Shown here: positions 1 through 8,163 of the stretch, piece by piece
Layout: every line of letters begins with the position of its first letter
Numbering within the stretch: position 1 is the first letter of the stretch
DNA from: Thalassospiraceae bacterium LMO-JJ14
GTDB lineage: Bacteria; Pseudomonadota; Alphaproteobacteria; Rhodospirillales; Casp-alpha2
DNA length: 64,000 nucleotides
Direction of reading: 5' to 3'
NCBI GenBank assembly: GCA_021555105.2
Contig: CP134604.1
Location: 2,886,001 to 2,950,000, forward strand
The notes under the pieces: model-generated
What the model was told of the DNA's origin: nothing
What the model saw: only the letters and a program-made list of their open reading frames with translations
Databases searched by the model: none
Translations under genes and position numbers: made by a program

Positions 1-553
1 ACGCCAGATCGAGCTGGCCACGGCGCTCGTAATAGAACGCCTTGCCCTTTTCGAATGCGGCGGCAGCGGGGCCGTCGATCTTGACGTTGACCGGCATGCC
101 GAGCGACTGGTTGTTGATGAACACCGTCATCGACAACATTTCACCCGATTCCCACTTGTACGGCTTGGCTTCCATGCGGTTCTCGAGGCAGTAGTTGATC
201 TGCTGCTCAACGGTCTGCACTTTGCCGAGTTCCTGATCGTACTCAGGATAGCTCGCCGCAACGCCCTTCATGGTTTCTCCAGAATCGCCGTGACAACTGG
301 CGCAGGATTTACCGGCCTTGCCGTCAACCTTGCTCCAAAGTTCGGCACCCTGTTCAGCCCAGAGCATGCCCGGGTTCTGGAAGTTGTCGACCTGCATGGC
401 CCGGCTTTCGTCGGTCATGTAGGTGAAACCGCTTCGGCGGTCATCGACTTGATATTGTCCCCAATCCGCAGCATCGGCGGTAGCGGCGAACACGCTTAAA
501 CCGACAGCAACGGCAGCCGACAGAAACGTGATCTGTTTCCAGTTCATTTTCAT
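1..553 (-). CDS. soxA: SoxA, c-type cytochrome of the SoxAX complex (3' part missing)
   Basis: SoxAX starts thiosulfate oxidation by oxidatively joining thiosulfate to the SoxY cysteine in the periplasm. I translated this edge-truncated gene by hand. About 184 residues are visible, with a signal peptide (hydrophobic residues about 8-25, then an Ala-rich cleavage region) and one haem motif CASCH at residues 84-88. The window edge removes the C-terminal part, where the catalytic haem-ligating cysteine normally lies. The start is an ATG with GGGAGG nine bases upstream; a second Met two codons on is possible. It is the fourth gene of soxX-soxY-soxZ-soxA, so soxB probably follows beyond the edge. 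Family assignment rests on the haem motif, order and overall sequence. Confidence 0.93.
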   Translation of the reverse strand, partial: MKMNWKQITFLSAAVAVGLSVFAATADAADWGQYQVDDRRSGFTYMTDESRAMQVDNFQNPGMLWAEQGAELWSKVDGKAGKSCASCHGDSGETMKGVAASYPEYDQELGKVQTVEQQINYCLENRMEAKPYKWESGEMLSMTVFINNQSLGMPVNVKIDGPAAAAFEKGKAFYYERRGQLDLA

Positions 554-585
554 AGGTGTTTGCCTCCCAATGTTTTGTTAGCCGC

Positions 586-915
586 TTATGCTACGGTGAT
601 GCTCGCGGTTTTCTTATAAACGGAACCGTCGTCATCAGTCCAAGCGAAGGCAAACTCACCACTTTCTTCGACCTTCGCAAAGAAGGACATGTATGGATTT
701 GCCGAAATAGCCGGAGCCCAGTCAGAACTGAACAACGGCTTGCCGTTAAACGTGACTTCCATCTTGTTGATGATGCTCCGGGGGATCAGCTTGCCGTCCT
801 TACCTTTACGGCGACCGGATTCCATCTTGTGCGAAATCAGTGTCTTGATTTCGACGATCTCGCCTTTCGCAGCCTTCTTCTGGACACGAACGCGGGGTTT
901 TACATTTTTAGCCAT
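586..915 (-). CDS. soxZ: SoxZ, sulfur carrier partner of SoxY
   Basis: SoxZ pairs with SoxY to form the periplasmic carrier that holds the sulfur substrate during the Sox cycle. The 109-residue protein has the family's usual length and sequence, including the central HKMESGRRKG stretch and the all-beta C-terminal half. It has no signal peptide, as expected, because it is exported together with SoxY. The start ATG follows AAAGGAGAATATC. It lies 21 bases after soxY and about 32 bases before soxA, so it is translated within the soxXYZA operon. Confidence 0.96.
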   Translation of the reverse strand: MAKNVKPRVRVQKKAAKGEIVEIKTLISHKMESGRRKGKDGKLIPRSIINKMEVTFNGKPLFSSDWAPAISANPYMSFFAKVEESGEFAFAWTDDDGSVYKKTASITVA

Positions 916-936
916 GATATTCTCCTTTTGCTCGCG

Positions 937-1416
937 TCAGCCGCCGCAGCCGCCGATTGTGACTTTAACTTCCTGCTGGAAACGGAACGCACTGCCGTCG
1001 CTCATTTCGGCGACTGCAACAACGTTCTGCGTACCGGCAAGACGCATACGCGTCGACGCCGAAGCTTTCCCGCTCATCGGTGTGAAGTACATCGAAGCGA
1101 CTGCCGGCGCCGGGTTGCCGTCAGCGAACAGGTGCACGGCTTTCACATAGTTATCGGCGGTCATTGGGCTTTCGACCGTGAAACCGACCGGAACCGTGTT
1201 GCCGTTTTCGGCGATTTGCGGAAGATCGAGCGTGATCTTGCCTTCGGCCGGTTTTTTACCGACCAGTTTCATGACTGCTTCATCGACCATTTTCTGGTCT
1301 GCATTTGCGGTGCCGCTCGTCAAAACGACGCCCCCGGCGGCGACCATCGTCGCTCCGGCAGCCAGCAACAGTGCCTCGCGGCGCGTCAATGCTGAAAGTG
1401 CTTGTTTCGTGGACAT
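937..1416 (-). CDS. soxY: SoxY, thiosulfate-carrying protein
   Basis: SoxY carries sulfur intermediates as thioether or persulfide on the cysteine of its C-terminal swinging arm. The 159-residue protein ends in IGGCGG, the diagnostic GGCGG arm, so the carrier cysteine is the third residue from the C-terminus. A twin-arginine type leader (TRREALLLAAGATMVAAGG, residues about 11-29) fits Tat export of a folded SoxYZ pair. The ATG has AAGAGGAACAGAC upstream. It sits between soxX and soxZ in the operon. Confidence 0.97.
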   Translation of the reverse strand: MSTKQALSALTRREALLLAAGATMVAAGGVVLTSGTANADQKMVDEAVMKLVGKKPAEGKITLDLPQIAENGNTVPVGFTVESPMTADNYVKAVHLFADGNPAPAVASMYFTPMSGKASASTRMRLAGTQNVVAVAEMSDGSAFRFQQEVKVTIGGCGG

Positions 1417-1441
1417 GTCTGTTCCTCTTGGTTTTTTATGC

Positions 1442-1894
1442 TTACTTGAGGGTTTTCAGATAAGCGACGACATCCTCGACCTCTTCGGCGTTGAGGATCG
1501 GCTTATCCTTGAATTTATCGAGTACTCGGTGAAAACCGTTAACGCGATAAAATGCCGGCATGATGGTGTCGGGGTTGATCACCTTTGCGTTGATGACCTG
1601 CATACGAAGCTGTCCTTCGCTGTAACGCCCCGCAACACCGTCTAGTGACGGGCCGATCTCACCGTGGAACGGCTGAGCCGACAATGCAGTCACTTGATGA
1701 CACGCCAGACAGTTCCCAAGCTTGCGGTTGGTGAACGTCTTAACCCCCTTTTGGGGATCGCCGGCTTTGCCGGTCAGTGATTTGTTTACGGAATTATCGA
1801 CGACCTCGTATTTCACGAGATCGGCGGCATAGGCCGTCCCTGCCAGCAAAAATGCAGCAGCAAGGGCCGGAACAAATGTTCTCAACTTTGGCAT
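1442..1894 (-). CDS. soxX: SoxX, monohaem cytochrome c of the SoxAX complex
   Basis: SoxX accepts electrons from SoxA during thiosulfate conjugation to SoxY. The 150-residue protein has a signal peptide (hydrophobic residues about 8-23, AYA cleavage-like end) and one haem motif CLACH at residues 62-66. A likely distal Met ligand is in the TIMPAF stretch. I chose the internal ATG at 1894 because GGGAGG precedes it by about nine bases; the longer frame starting at 1927 has no such signal and would bury the signal peptide. It is the first gene of soxXYZA, with an AT-rich palindromic promoter region in front. Confidence 0.95.
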   Translation of the reverse strand: MPKLRTFVPALAAAFLLAGTAYAADLVKYEVVDNSVNKSLTGKAGDPQKGVKTFTNRKLGNCLACHQVTALSAQPFHGEIGPSLDGVAGRYSEGQLRMQVINAKVINPDTIMPAFYRVNGFHRVLDKFKDKPILNAEEVEDVVAYLKTLK

Positions 1895-1954
1895 AGGGCA
1901 ATCGCCTCCCAATAAAATGTGCCTCATTCAGGAGCGATCATTTTCCTTGTATTC

Positions 1955-2030
1955 GGAATCATATTCCACACGTGGTGAATTATGATCGTCGCTCCAATTC
2001 CCTTAATCATATTCAAAATATATTATATAT
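1955..2030. promoter_or_regulatory. Candidate operator region of the soxXYZA operon
   Basis: Two related elements lie upstream of soxX: a perfect palindrome GGAATCATATTCC at 1955-1967, and CATATTCAAAATATATTA starting at 2008, which runs into an AT-rich tract and then a TTGAAT half-site near 2035. The second copy matches the TCATATTC-N8-ATATA motif found before other sulfur genes in this window. The operator role is inferred from recurrence and position. Confidence 0.55.
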
Positions 2031-2062
2031 CAACATTGAATACGATTCCTAAATAACACATC

Positions 2063-2467
2063 CTAGTGTGAACAGGGTTGGGGGAGTTTGACAAGTTCCT
2101 GTGCCAGAAGCGGCCAGAAAAAATCTTCCCCCGCATAACCGACGAGACGGGCAACTTCCTTGCCCTCATGGAAAAGGACGAAGGTCGGAGTGTATACGAT
2201 GGCGGAAACACCACTAAGATCGTCGGGCCGCTGATCGTGAATATCCACACGGCGCAAAGGCGCACACTTGGATTCCGGCGTGTTAGGATAGGCTGGGCCG
2301 ATTTCATCATGCCAGCGCTTGCACCACGCGCAAGTCTCGCTTTCGAACATCACCAGCTCTGCACTTCCGGCTGTTCCGGAGATACCGCACAGCATCAAAG
2401 CAATCGCAAAACAGCGCCCCGCAGCCAGGATCGATTTTGTACCCATGGATTGTATTATACCCTTCAT
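2063..2467 (-). CDS. soxS: SoxS-like periplasmic thioredoxin
   Basis: This 134-residue secreted thioredoxin-fold protein resembles SoxS, which in Paracoccus keeps SoxY reduced and reactivates it. The redox motif is CAWC, followed by KRWHDEIGP, and the conserved YTPTFVLFHEG and GYAGEDFFWPLL stretches fit the family. An N-terminal hydrophobic segment acts as a signal peptide. The start is uncertain: ATG at 2467, ATG at 2446 and a TTG at 2491 are all in frame; I prefer 2467. It diverges from the flavoprotein gene at 2514 with under 50 bases between starts, and is on the same strand as, and upstream of, soxXYZA. Confidence 0.8.
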   Translation of the reverse strand: MKGIIQSMGTKSILAAGRCFAIALMLCGISGTAGSAELVMFESETCAWCKRWHDEIGPAYPNTPESKCAPLRRVDIHDQRPDDLSGVSAIVYTPTFVLFHEGKEVARLVGYAGEDFFWPLLAQELVKLPQPCSH

Positions 2468-2513
2468 TGACCGGCCCCACAGCTGCAACAATCGCTACAG
2501 GAATTCATACTAA

Positions 2514-3800
2514 ATGACCAAAACTCCGTACACACGCCGGAACATGCTGATAGGCAGTGCGGCTTTTCTTGCTACGGGCGGTGCCGTGCTTGCCGATGGC
2601 AAAAGCCCCAGAATGTCGCAGGCAAAGGTGCGGATCGTTATCATCGGCGGCGGCTTCGGCGGTGCAACGGCGGCGCGCGCGGCGCGGGCCAACATGCCGG
2701 CGGCCGAGGTGACCCTGCTGACCGACCAGCCGAAATTCTGGATGTGCCCGGGCAGCAATTCCGTCATCGCCGGATATCATGAACTTGCCTCGGTCGAAGT
2801 CGGCTACGACAGCATCAAGGCGCACGGCATCGCCGTCGAGCTTGACCCCGCCGTCGGCATCGACGCCACCGCCCACACCGTCACCACGGCCAGCGGCCGC
2901 AAGCTTGTCTATGACAAGCTGATCCTTTCGCCTGGCGTTGCCTTTAATTACGATTCCATCGACGGCATCTCGCTCGACACCGCCGAGCGCGTGCCGCATG
3001 CCTGGAAGGCCGGCCCGCAGACACTGCTTCTCAGAAGCCAGTTGCAAGCCATGCCCGACGGCGGGTTGTTTGTCATGACCATGCCGCCGGCGCCATACCG
3101 CTGCCCCCCGGCGCCGGCCGAGCGGGCCTGCCTTGTCGCGGATTATATCAAGAACAACAAACCCGGTGCGCGGTTGCTGATCCTCGACGCCAAGGACGAA
3201 TTTCCGTTTCAGGACCTTTTCAGCGAAGCCTGGGATCAGCTTTATCCGGATATTATCGAATACCGCTCGATCGCCGATGACGGCGTGGTGCGCGAGGTCG
3301 ACCCCGAGACCCTGACCGCAATTACCGATTTCGAAGAGATCAAGGCCGACGTGCTCAACGTTATTCCGCCGCAGACCGCCGGTCGTATCGCCATCGATGC
3401 CGGGGCCACCGATGAAACCGGCTGGTGTCCGGTCGACATCCGTACCTTTGCCTCGACGCTGCTCGACGACGTGTACGTCATCGGCGATGCCGCCCTCGCC
3501 GATCCGCTGCCCAAGGCGGGGTCTACGGCCGCCAGCCAGGCGCATGTCGCCATCGAGGCTATTGCCGCCGAACTCAACGGCGATCCGGTCCCCCAGCCGT
3601 CGTGGATTGCCAACTGCTATTCGCTGGCCGCGCCGGATTACGGTGTGCGTCTCGGCGCGACATATACATACGAAACGGATCACGTCATCCGCAACAGCAC
3701 CAACTTCTCCGAGCTGGGCGCCAGCGCCGGTGACCGCAAGGCCGACGCGGAATACACCGATGCATGGCTGCAGCAGATCAAGCTCGAAGTCTGGGGCTGA
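2514..3800 (+). CDS. soxF: SoxF/FccB-type flavocytochrome c sulfide dehydrogenase flavoprotein
   Basis: The protein is a periplasmic FAD flavoprotein that oxidises sulfide or helps the Sox system. It has 428 residues: a twin-arginine-like leader (TRRNMLIGSAAFLATGG), the dinucleotide motif GGGFGG at residues 45-50, and two cysteines, Cys197 in PYRCPP and Cys368, at the positions of the family's redox-active disulfide. The LNVIPPQ and YVIGDAA stretches are typical. No partner cytochrome (FccA or SoxE) is next to it in the window, so the electron acceptor is unknown; one may be encoded elsewhere. The weak AGGAATTC upstream is the only ribosome-site candidate. Confidence 0.88.
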   Translation: MTKTPYTRRNMLIGSAAFLATGGAVLADGKSPRMSQAKVRIVIIGGGFGGATAARAARANMPAAEVTLLTDQPKFWMCPGSNSVIAGYHELASVEVGYDSIKAHGIAVELDPAVGIDATAHTVTTASGRKLVYDKLILSPGVAFNYDSIDGISLDTAERVPHAWKAGPQTLLLRSQLQAMPDGGLFVMTMPPAPYRCPPAPAERACLVADYIKNNKPGARLLILDAKDEFPFQDLFSEAWDQLYPDIIEYRSIADDGVVREVDPETLTAITDFEEIKADVLNVIPPQTAGRIAIDAGATDETGWCPVDIRTFASTLLDDVYVIGDAALADPLPKAGSTAASQAHVAIEAIAAELNGDPVPQPSWIANCYSLAAPDYGVRLGATYTYETDHVIRNSTNFSELGASAGDRKADAEYTDAWLQQIKLEVWG

Positions 3801-3825
3801 AAACACGTCGAAATTCCCTTCTTAA

Positions 3826-3865
3826 CTCATCCAGAGGGGCGGCTGGTTGCGCCTCGTAGGATGAG
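3826..3865. repeat. REP-like palindromic element
   Basis: CTCATCC at the left end pairs with GGATGAG at the right end, with an inner imperfect GAGGGGCG/CGCCTC stem. It lies between the convergent soxF and soxH-like genes. There is no T-run, so it looks like an intergenic palindromic repeat and not a clear terminator. A related element with the same GGATGAG-type ends is at 19969-20071. Confidence 0.5.
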
Positions 3866-3892
3866 ACCCGCGCCACTGTCCGGGGCCGCGTT

Positions 3893-4843
3893 CTATTCGA
3901 ACTCCATCTGTACGAACACACGGCCTGCATTGCGGGTCGCCAGCTGTTCATAGGTATCGAGATGCTTGTACGGTGTCTGATCGACGTAATACGCCTGTTC
4001 AAGCGTGCCGCCGTTCTCCAGATGCGCCGCGATCTTGCCGCGAAGATAAACCAGATAATCATGGGTATAGCGGCGCACCTGCGCCATGTTCGTCGGGTGC
4101 CCGTGGCCCGGAATGACGTAGGTCGCTTTCAAGGCCTCGAACGGGCCCTCCCAGGTTTCCAGCCAGCCCTTGGTGTCGGTGTCGTCGAAGATCGGCAGCA
4201 TGCGTTCGTGAAACGCCATGTCCCCGGCGATGACCAGCGACTGTTCCGGCAACCAGACCTGAATATCGCCGGGGCTGTGTGCGGGGCCGAGATGCAGGAC
4301 CTCGATCCTGAAGTTGCCCATCTCGATCTCGTATTTGTCCTCGAAGGTTTCCGTCGGCCCCTGGATTTTCGTGCCCTGGGCACGCTCCCTCAGCTGCCGC
4401 TTGGCGCTATCCATAATTTGCCCGGCACGGTCGTTGAATTCGTGTGCGGCATCGGCATGCGCGAGAATCTTCACGTTCTGCTCGATCCAATAGCTGTTGC
4501 CGAGCATGGCGTGACCCTGACCGTTTTCATTGATCACCAGTTTCACCGGCTGATCGGTGATCAGTTTTATTTCGTCATGCAACGCCTTGGCCAGCAGGTA
4601 TGCCCCGCCGCCGTTGACGACGATCACCCCGTCGCCGGTGACGATGAAGCTCAGATTATTGTTATGCCCGGTGTTGTCGTAACCAGGCGGGGCCGTGGCG
4701 CCGATCGCCGACCAGACATGCGGGATCACCTCGACCGGTTTCGAATACAGCATTGATGCCGGATATTGATCGGGGATGTCCTCGCTGGCGAATGCCGTCA
4801 ACGGCACTATCAGAGCCATGAATAAACAGATGACTGAACGCAT
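3893..4843 (-). CDS. SoxH-like periplasmic metallo-beta-lactamase-fold protein with a degenerate metal motif
   Basis: A 316-residue exported protein of the metallo-beta-lactamase fold, resembling the SoxH/quinoprotein-associated hydrolase group. The start ATG at 4843 follows GGAGGAATTC; the frame runs far upstream but without support. Residues 1-20 form a signal peptide. The later fold ligands are present (LGPAHSPGD, IAGDMAFH, IPGHGH), but the first metal motif, normally HxHxDH, reads NENGQGH at residues 105-111, so most first-site ligands are lost. Its location beside soxF and a motif resembling the sulfur operator upstream tie it to sulfur oxidation. SoxH has no settled reaction, so none is proposed here. 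Confidence 0.75.
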   Translation of the reverse strand: MRSVICLFMALIVPLTAFASEDIPDQYPASMLYSKPVEVIPHVWSAIGATAPPGYDNTGHNNNLSFIVTGDGVIVVNGGGAYLLAKALHDEIKLITDQPVKLVINENGQGHAMLGNSYWIEQNVKILAHADAAHEFNDRAGQIMDSAKRQLRERAQGTKIQGPTETFEDKYEIEMGNFRIEVLHLGPAHSPGDIQVWLPEQSLVIAGDMAFHERMLPIFDDTDTKGWLETWEGPFEALKATYVIPGHGHPTNMAQVRRYTHDYLVYLRGKIAAHLENGGTLEQAYYVDQTPYKHLDTYEQLATRNAGRVFVQMEFE

Positions 4844-4886
4844 GAATTCCTCCGGTACTTTTTTGCTTACGGGAAGTATGCCTAAA

Positions 4887-4910
4887 CAATTAAGAAAAAT
4901 CGAATATGAA
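4887..4910 (-). promoter_or_regulatory. Sulfur-regulon motif upstream of the soxH-like gene
   Basis: On the minus strand the site reads TTCATATTCGATTTTTCTTA. It is nearly identical to the site between tusA and the YeeE gene (32719-32741) and lies 44-67 bases before the soxH-like start. The role is inferred. Confidence 0.55.
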
Positions 4911-5087
4911 AATCCGATGTACGCGGCGGGCTGGATTTCGGCGGCACGGGACATGATTTCAAGGCGCACCGGGGTGCTGCTCTGAGGCACGGATTTTCCG
5001 CAAATCCATTGTGCTACAAGGGAGGGTTGGCCATCATTGCATGACCGTCCCCTATGGGCCGGCAACAACTCCGGGAGACTCTGCTGA

Positions 5088-5948
5088 ATGACGGATACCC
5101 TACCCGAAGTCGCCGTCAGCGACGCCGATACGGAAACCCGCGACATCTACGAGCGTATCATGACCGCCACGGGGGTCGGCTCACCGGCGCTGATATACAG
5201 GCACTTTGCCGTGTATCCCGGCATGCTCGCCTGGGTCTGGTCGATCGTCGGCGCGTCCCTGGAAAGCGGACAGATCACCGCACACGCGCTCAAGGCCGTC
5301 GGCGACACTCCTATTGTCCCCTTGCCCGCCGTCAGCGCCGCTGAGATGCAGGCCACAGGAGTCGATGCCGACGGGCACCGGCTGATCGAGGCCATGATCG
5401 CCACCTATAATCGCATGAATCCGGTCAACCTGAGCCTGATCACGGCGATCCGAAATCTGCTCGACCCGACTCAACCGCCGGCACCGGCGGCATCGCTTCC
5501 ACCTGTTGCCGTGCAGCCACCACCCGTCGCGCACAAGCTGCCGGCGCCCTTGAGTCTGAATGCCATGCGCGGTGACGTGCGCGACGCGGTACTGGACCTC
5601 AGCGCCGCCATTCCAAGCGCGCTCCCCTCATCCGGGACGCAGGTGATCCCGACGCTGTACCGTCACCTGGCGATCTGGCCGGATTTTCTGATGCATGTGG
5701 CGCCGGGCCTTTTGCAGGCAATGCACCGCGGCGAGGTCGAGGCCCGCATGGCCGACCTGAACGCCGCCATGCAGCCGCTCATCGACAGCGTGACGGCTGC
5801 GGCCCGCGATGCAAACCCGCCGGCACCGCCGCTCGACGATCCGCAGGCGATGGTGACGACGCTGAATTCGTTTCTGTACACAATCCCGCAACTGGTTGTC
5901 GTCGGCACCGCATTACGCGCCGCCATTCCCACCGCGAAAACCACCTGA
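5088..5948 (+). CDS. DehI-like (halocarboxylic acid dehalogenase family) protein
   Basis: The 286-residue protein has two similar halves, each with an LYRH(F/L)A(V/I)(Y/W)P stretch (residues about 36-45 and 187-196) followed by a helical segment, joined by a Pro/Ala-rich linker around residues 125-150. This pseudo-dimer layout matches the DehI family, whose founding member hydrolyses 2-haloacids. Many relatives have no shown dehalogenase activity and I cannot verify the catalytic Asp, so treat the activity as open. The ATG has GGGAG about ten bases upstream. It converges on the glutamate-synthase-like gene with only six bases between. Confidence 0.6.
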   Translation: MTDTLPEVAVSDADTETRDIYERIMTATGVGSPALIYRHFAVYPGMLAWVWSIVGASLESGQITAHALKAVGDTPIVPLPAVSAAEMQATGVDADGHRLIEAMIATYNRMNPVNLSLITAIRNLLDPTQPPAPAASLPPVAVQPPPVAHKLPAPLSLNAMRGDVRDAVLDLSAAIPSALPSSGTQVIPTLYRHLAIWPDFLMHVAPGLLQAMHRGEVEARMADLNAAMQPLIDSVTAAARDANPPAPPLDDPQAMVTTLNSFLYTIPQLVVVGTALRAAIPTAKTT

Positions 5949-5954
5949 CAGGAT

Positions 5955-7544
5955 TCAGGCCGGCGCGTCGACCCGGCGGAACGTCGATGGATCGGCACGC
6001 CGCCAGTGCATGGCGTATTCCTCGGGACAGTCGTCGCGCAGCAGCTGACCCGGCTCCAGCGTCACCATGGTGGTGCCGCTCAGATGCGGTTCGCGGAAAT
6101 TGATCATGTTCAGCGTGATCTGATCCGGCGCGGTCAGGCCCATGGCACCCAGCATCTCGGCAAAGCCGAGCAGTGTGTTGCCGTGGAAATTGGCGACGCG
6201 TCGGGCCTTGTCGCCGACGTGCAGACCGGACTGGCGCATCTGATCCTGCGTTGCGACCCCGGTCGGGCAGCGGTTGGTATGGCAAGCCCGGGCCTGGATG
6301 CAGCCGATCGAGAACATGAAACCGCGCGCCGAGTTACACCAGTCCGCACCGAGCGCGAGCGCCCGCGCCATGTCGGCACCGGAGACGATCTTGCCGCTGG
6401 CGCCGAGCTTGACCTTGTCGCGGATACCGGCGCCGACCAGCGCCTGATGCACGAAATGCAGCCCGTCCCTGAGCGGCAGGCCGAGAGAGTTGGAAAATTC
6501 GACTGGTGCGGCCCCGGTGCCGCCTTCCTTGCCGTCGATGACGATGAAGTCGGGATAACAGTCATTGGCCAGCATCGCCTTGATCATGGCCATGAATTCG
6601 CGCCGGTGTCCGACGCAGAGCTTGAAACCGACCGGTTTGCCTTCGGCGTTATCGCGAAGCAGTTGAATGAAATCGACCAGACCCTGCGGGCTTGAAAATG
6701 CCGAATGCGCCGACGGCGAGATGCAGTTGACCCCAATCGGAACCCCCCGCGCTTCCGAGATTTCCTCGGTCACCTTGGCCCCCGGCAGCATGCCGCCATG
6801 CCCCGGCTTGGCACCCTGCGACAGCTTGATCTCGATCATCTTGATCTGATTGTCGGCGGCCTTCTCCCTGAAGGTGTCGAGACAGAAACGGCCGTCCGCC
6901 GTGCGACAGCCGAAATACCCCGAGCCGATTTCCCAGATAATGTCGCCGCCGTTCTCGCGATGATAACGCGAAATGCCGCCTTCCCCGGTGTCATGCGCAA
7001 AACCGCCCATCGCCGCGCCACGGTTCAGTGCCGCAATGGCATTGCCGCTGAGCGCACCGAAACTCATTGCCGAGACGTTCAGCAACGAGCAGCTATAGGG
7101 CTGTTTGCAGGCGTCCCCACCGATGCTGACCCTGAGCGTTTTCGGATCGACGTGTTCGGGCAGCATGGAATGGCTGAAGTACGTATAACCCGGCGCATAC
7201 ACATCTTGCTGGGTACCGAAGGGAATGGTCTGCAGATCGTTCTTGGCGCGCTGGTAAACCAGCGAACGTTGCTCGCGGTTGAACGGAAAAGCGTCGGCAT
7301 CGCTTTCGATCAGGTACTGGCGGATTTCCGGGCGGATGCCTTCGAACAGCCAGCGCATATGCGATATGATCGGGTAGTTGCGCCACAACGTATGCCGCGT
7401 CTGGATCAGGTCGTAGACCCCGAGTGCCGCCAGCGGCGCACAGACGCCAAGAACCCACCAGCCGATAAAGCTGCCGGCGACCAGCAACACAAACCCGGCC
7501 CCGATGCCGATACCGGCACCGATCAATGCGAAAAACCTCCCCAT
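5955..7544 (-). CDS. Membrane-anchored FMN-dependent glutamate synthase-like protein
   Basis: 529 residues corresponding to the FMN/iron-sulfur synthase domain of the glutamate synthase large subunit, as a stand-alone protein. Residues about 5-45 hold one or two transmembrane segments. The barrel follows with GEGGISRYHRENGGDIIWE, the GAKPGHGGMLPG loop, VIDGKEGGTGAAP and a cysteine-rich region (CIQARACHTNRCPTG) fitting the 3Fe-4S cluster. The amidotransferase and C-terminal beta-helix domains of true GltB are absent. Such stand-alone proteins are common and of unknown physiological substrate; ammonia-dependent synthase activity is only one possibility. GGGGAG lies upstream of the ATG. The neighbours do not indicate a pathway. 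Confidence 0.85.
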   Translation of the reverse strand: MGRFFALIGAGIGIGAGFVLLVAGSFIGWWVLGVCAPLAALGVYDLIQTRHTLWRNYPIISHMRWLFEGIRPEIRQYLIESDADAFPFNREQRSLVYQRAKNDLQTIPFGTQQDVYAPGYTYFSHSMLPEHVDPKTLRVSIGGDACKQPYSCSLLNVSAMSFGALSGNAIAALNRGAAMGGFAHDTGEGGISRYHRENGGDIIWEIGSGYFGCRTADGRFCLDTFREKAADNQIKMIEIKLSQGAKPGHGGMLPGAKVTEEISEARGVPIGVNCISPSAHSAFSSPQGLVDFIQLLRDNAEGKPVGFKLCVGHRREFMAMIKAMLANDCYPDFIVIDGKEGGTGAAPVEFSNSLGLPLRDGLHFVHQALVGAGIRDKVKLGASGKIVSGADMARALALGADWCNSARGFMFSIGCIQARACHTNRCPTGVATQDQMRQSGLHVGDKARRVANFHGNTLLGFAEMLGAMGLTAPDQITLNMINFREPHLSGTTMVTLEPGQLLRDDCPEEYAMHWRRADPSTFRRVDAPA

Positions 7545-7646
7545 GGGTAACGTCTCCCCTCTACCCGAGCGATCACAAACGCTCCCCGATCATAAGTCGG
7601 GCAACGGTCATATTCTAATTTTATCAACGGCGTTGGTGAAGAAACC

Positions 7647-7919
7647 CTAAAAGCCTGCGACGTCGCCGTCGCTGCGCGGGTTGCTGGCCCCTTCGAGCAG
7701 ACCGTTCTCATGCCGGCAAACCGCCTCGGCGTGTCCCATGATGGACGTGAACGGCGCCATGATGTCGACGGCATGCCCGGAATCGCGCAACGCCTTGACG
7801 GTATCCGGGTCGAAGCGGCTTTCGAGCTTGAACGTGGTGTTGTCCTCGCCCCAGGTCCGCCCGAGCAGCCAACGCGGCGAGGTGATCATCCCGCGTGTTG
7901 CCGTGGGCGTATAGAGCAT
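7647..7919 (-). pseudogene. C-terminal fragment of a gamma-glutamyltransferase
   Basis: The 90 codons match only the extreme C-terminus of the gamma-glutamyltransferase family: SPRWLLGRTWGE, the SRFDP segment, then GHAEAVCRHENGLLEGASNPRSDG, ending naturally after AGF. The several hundred residues before this, including the autocleavage Thr and the glutamyl pocket, are absent: the next gene upstream (8164) is unrelated and divergent. An ATG with GGGAGATCTGG in front opens the fragment, so it might be translated, but it cannot be an active transferase. I read it as a remnant left by deletion. Confidence 0.75.
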
Positions 7920-8163
7920 CCAGATCTCCCGATTGCGGCATTGCGCCGGCGCTGCTGTGTCAGCGCATATATGAGGCTCAGGGCCATTGCATCAAGCGAA
8001 GATGCCCAAAAACGCCCGCATAGCGGAATAGGCAGGTCTGAATTCCATGCTTTACGAGGCGGCCGGGGATGGTCGATCCTAGCCCCAGGACAAGATTAAC
8101 GGAGAATATTTGCATGATCCGCACCAGCCAAAGACAGCCCGGCACACAAACGGGAGGCGGCAT

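Noticed and set aside
2505-3806. A 433-codon frame antisense to the soxF-like gene
   Set aside because: The plus strand encodes a clear FccB-type flavoprotein with FAD motif and redox cysteines; the minus-strand frame shows no family and has no ribosome site.
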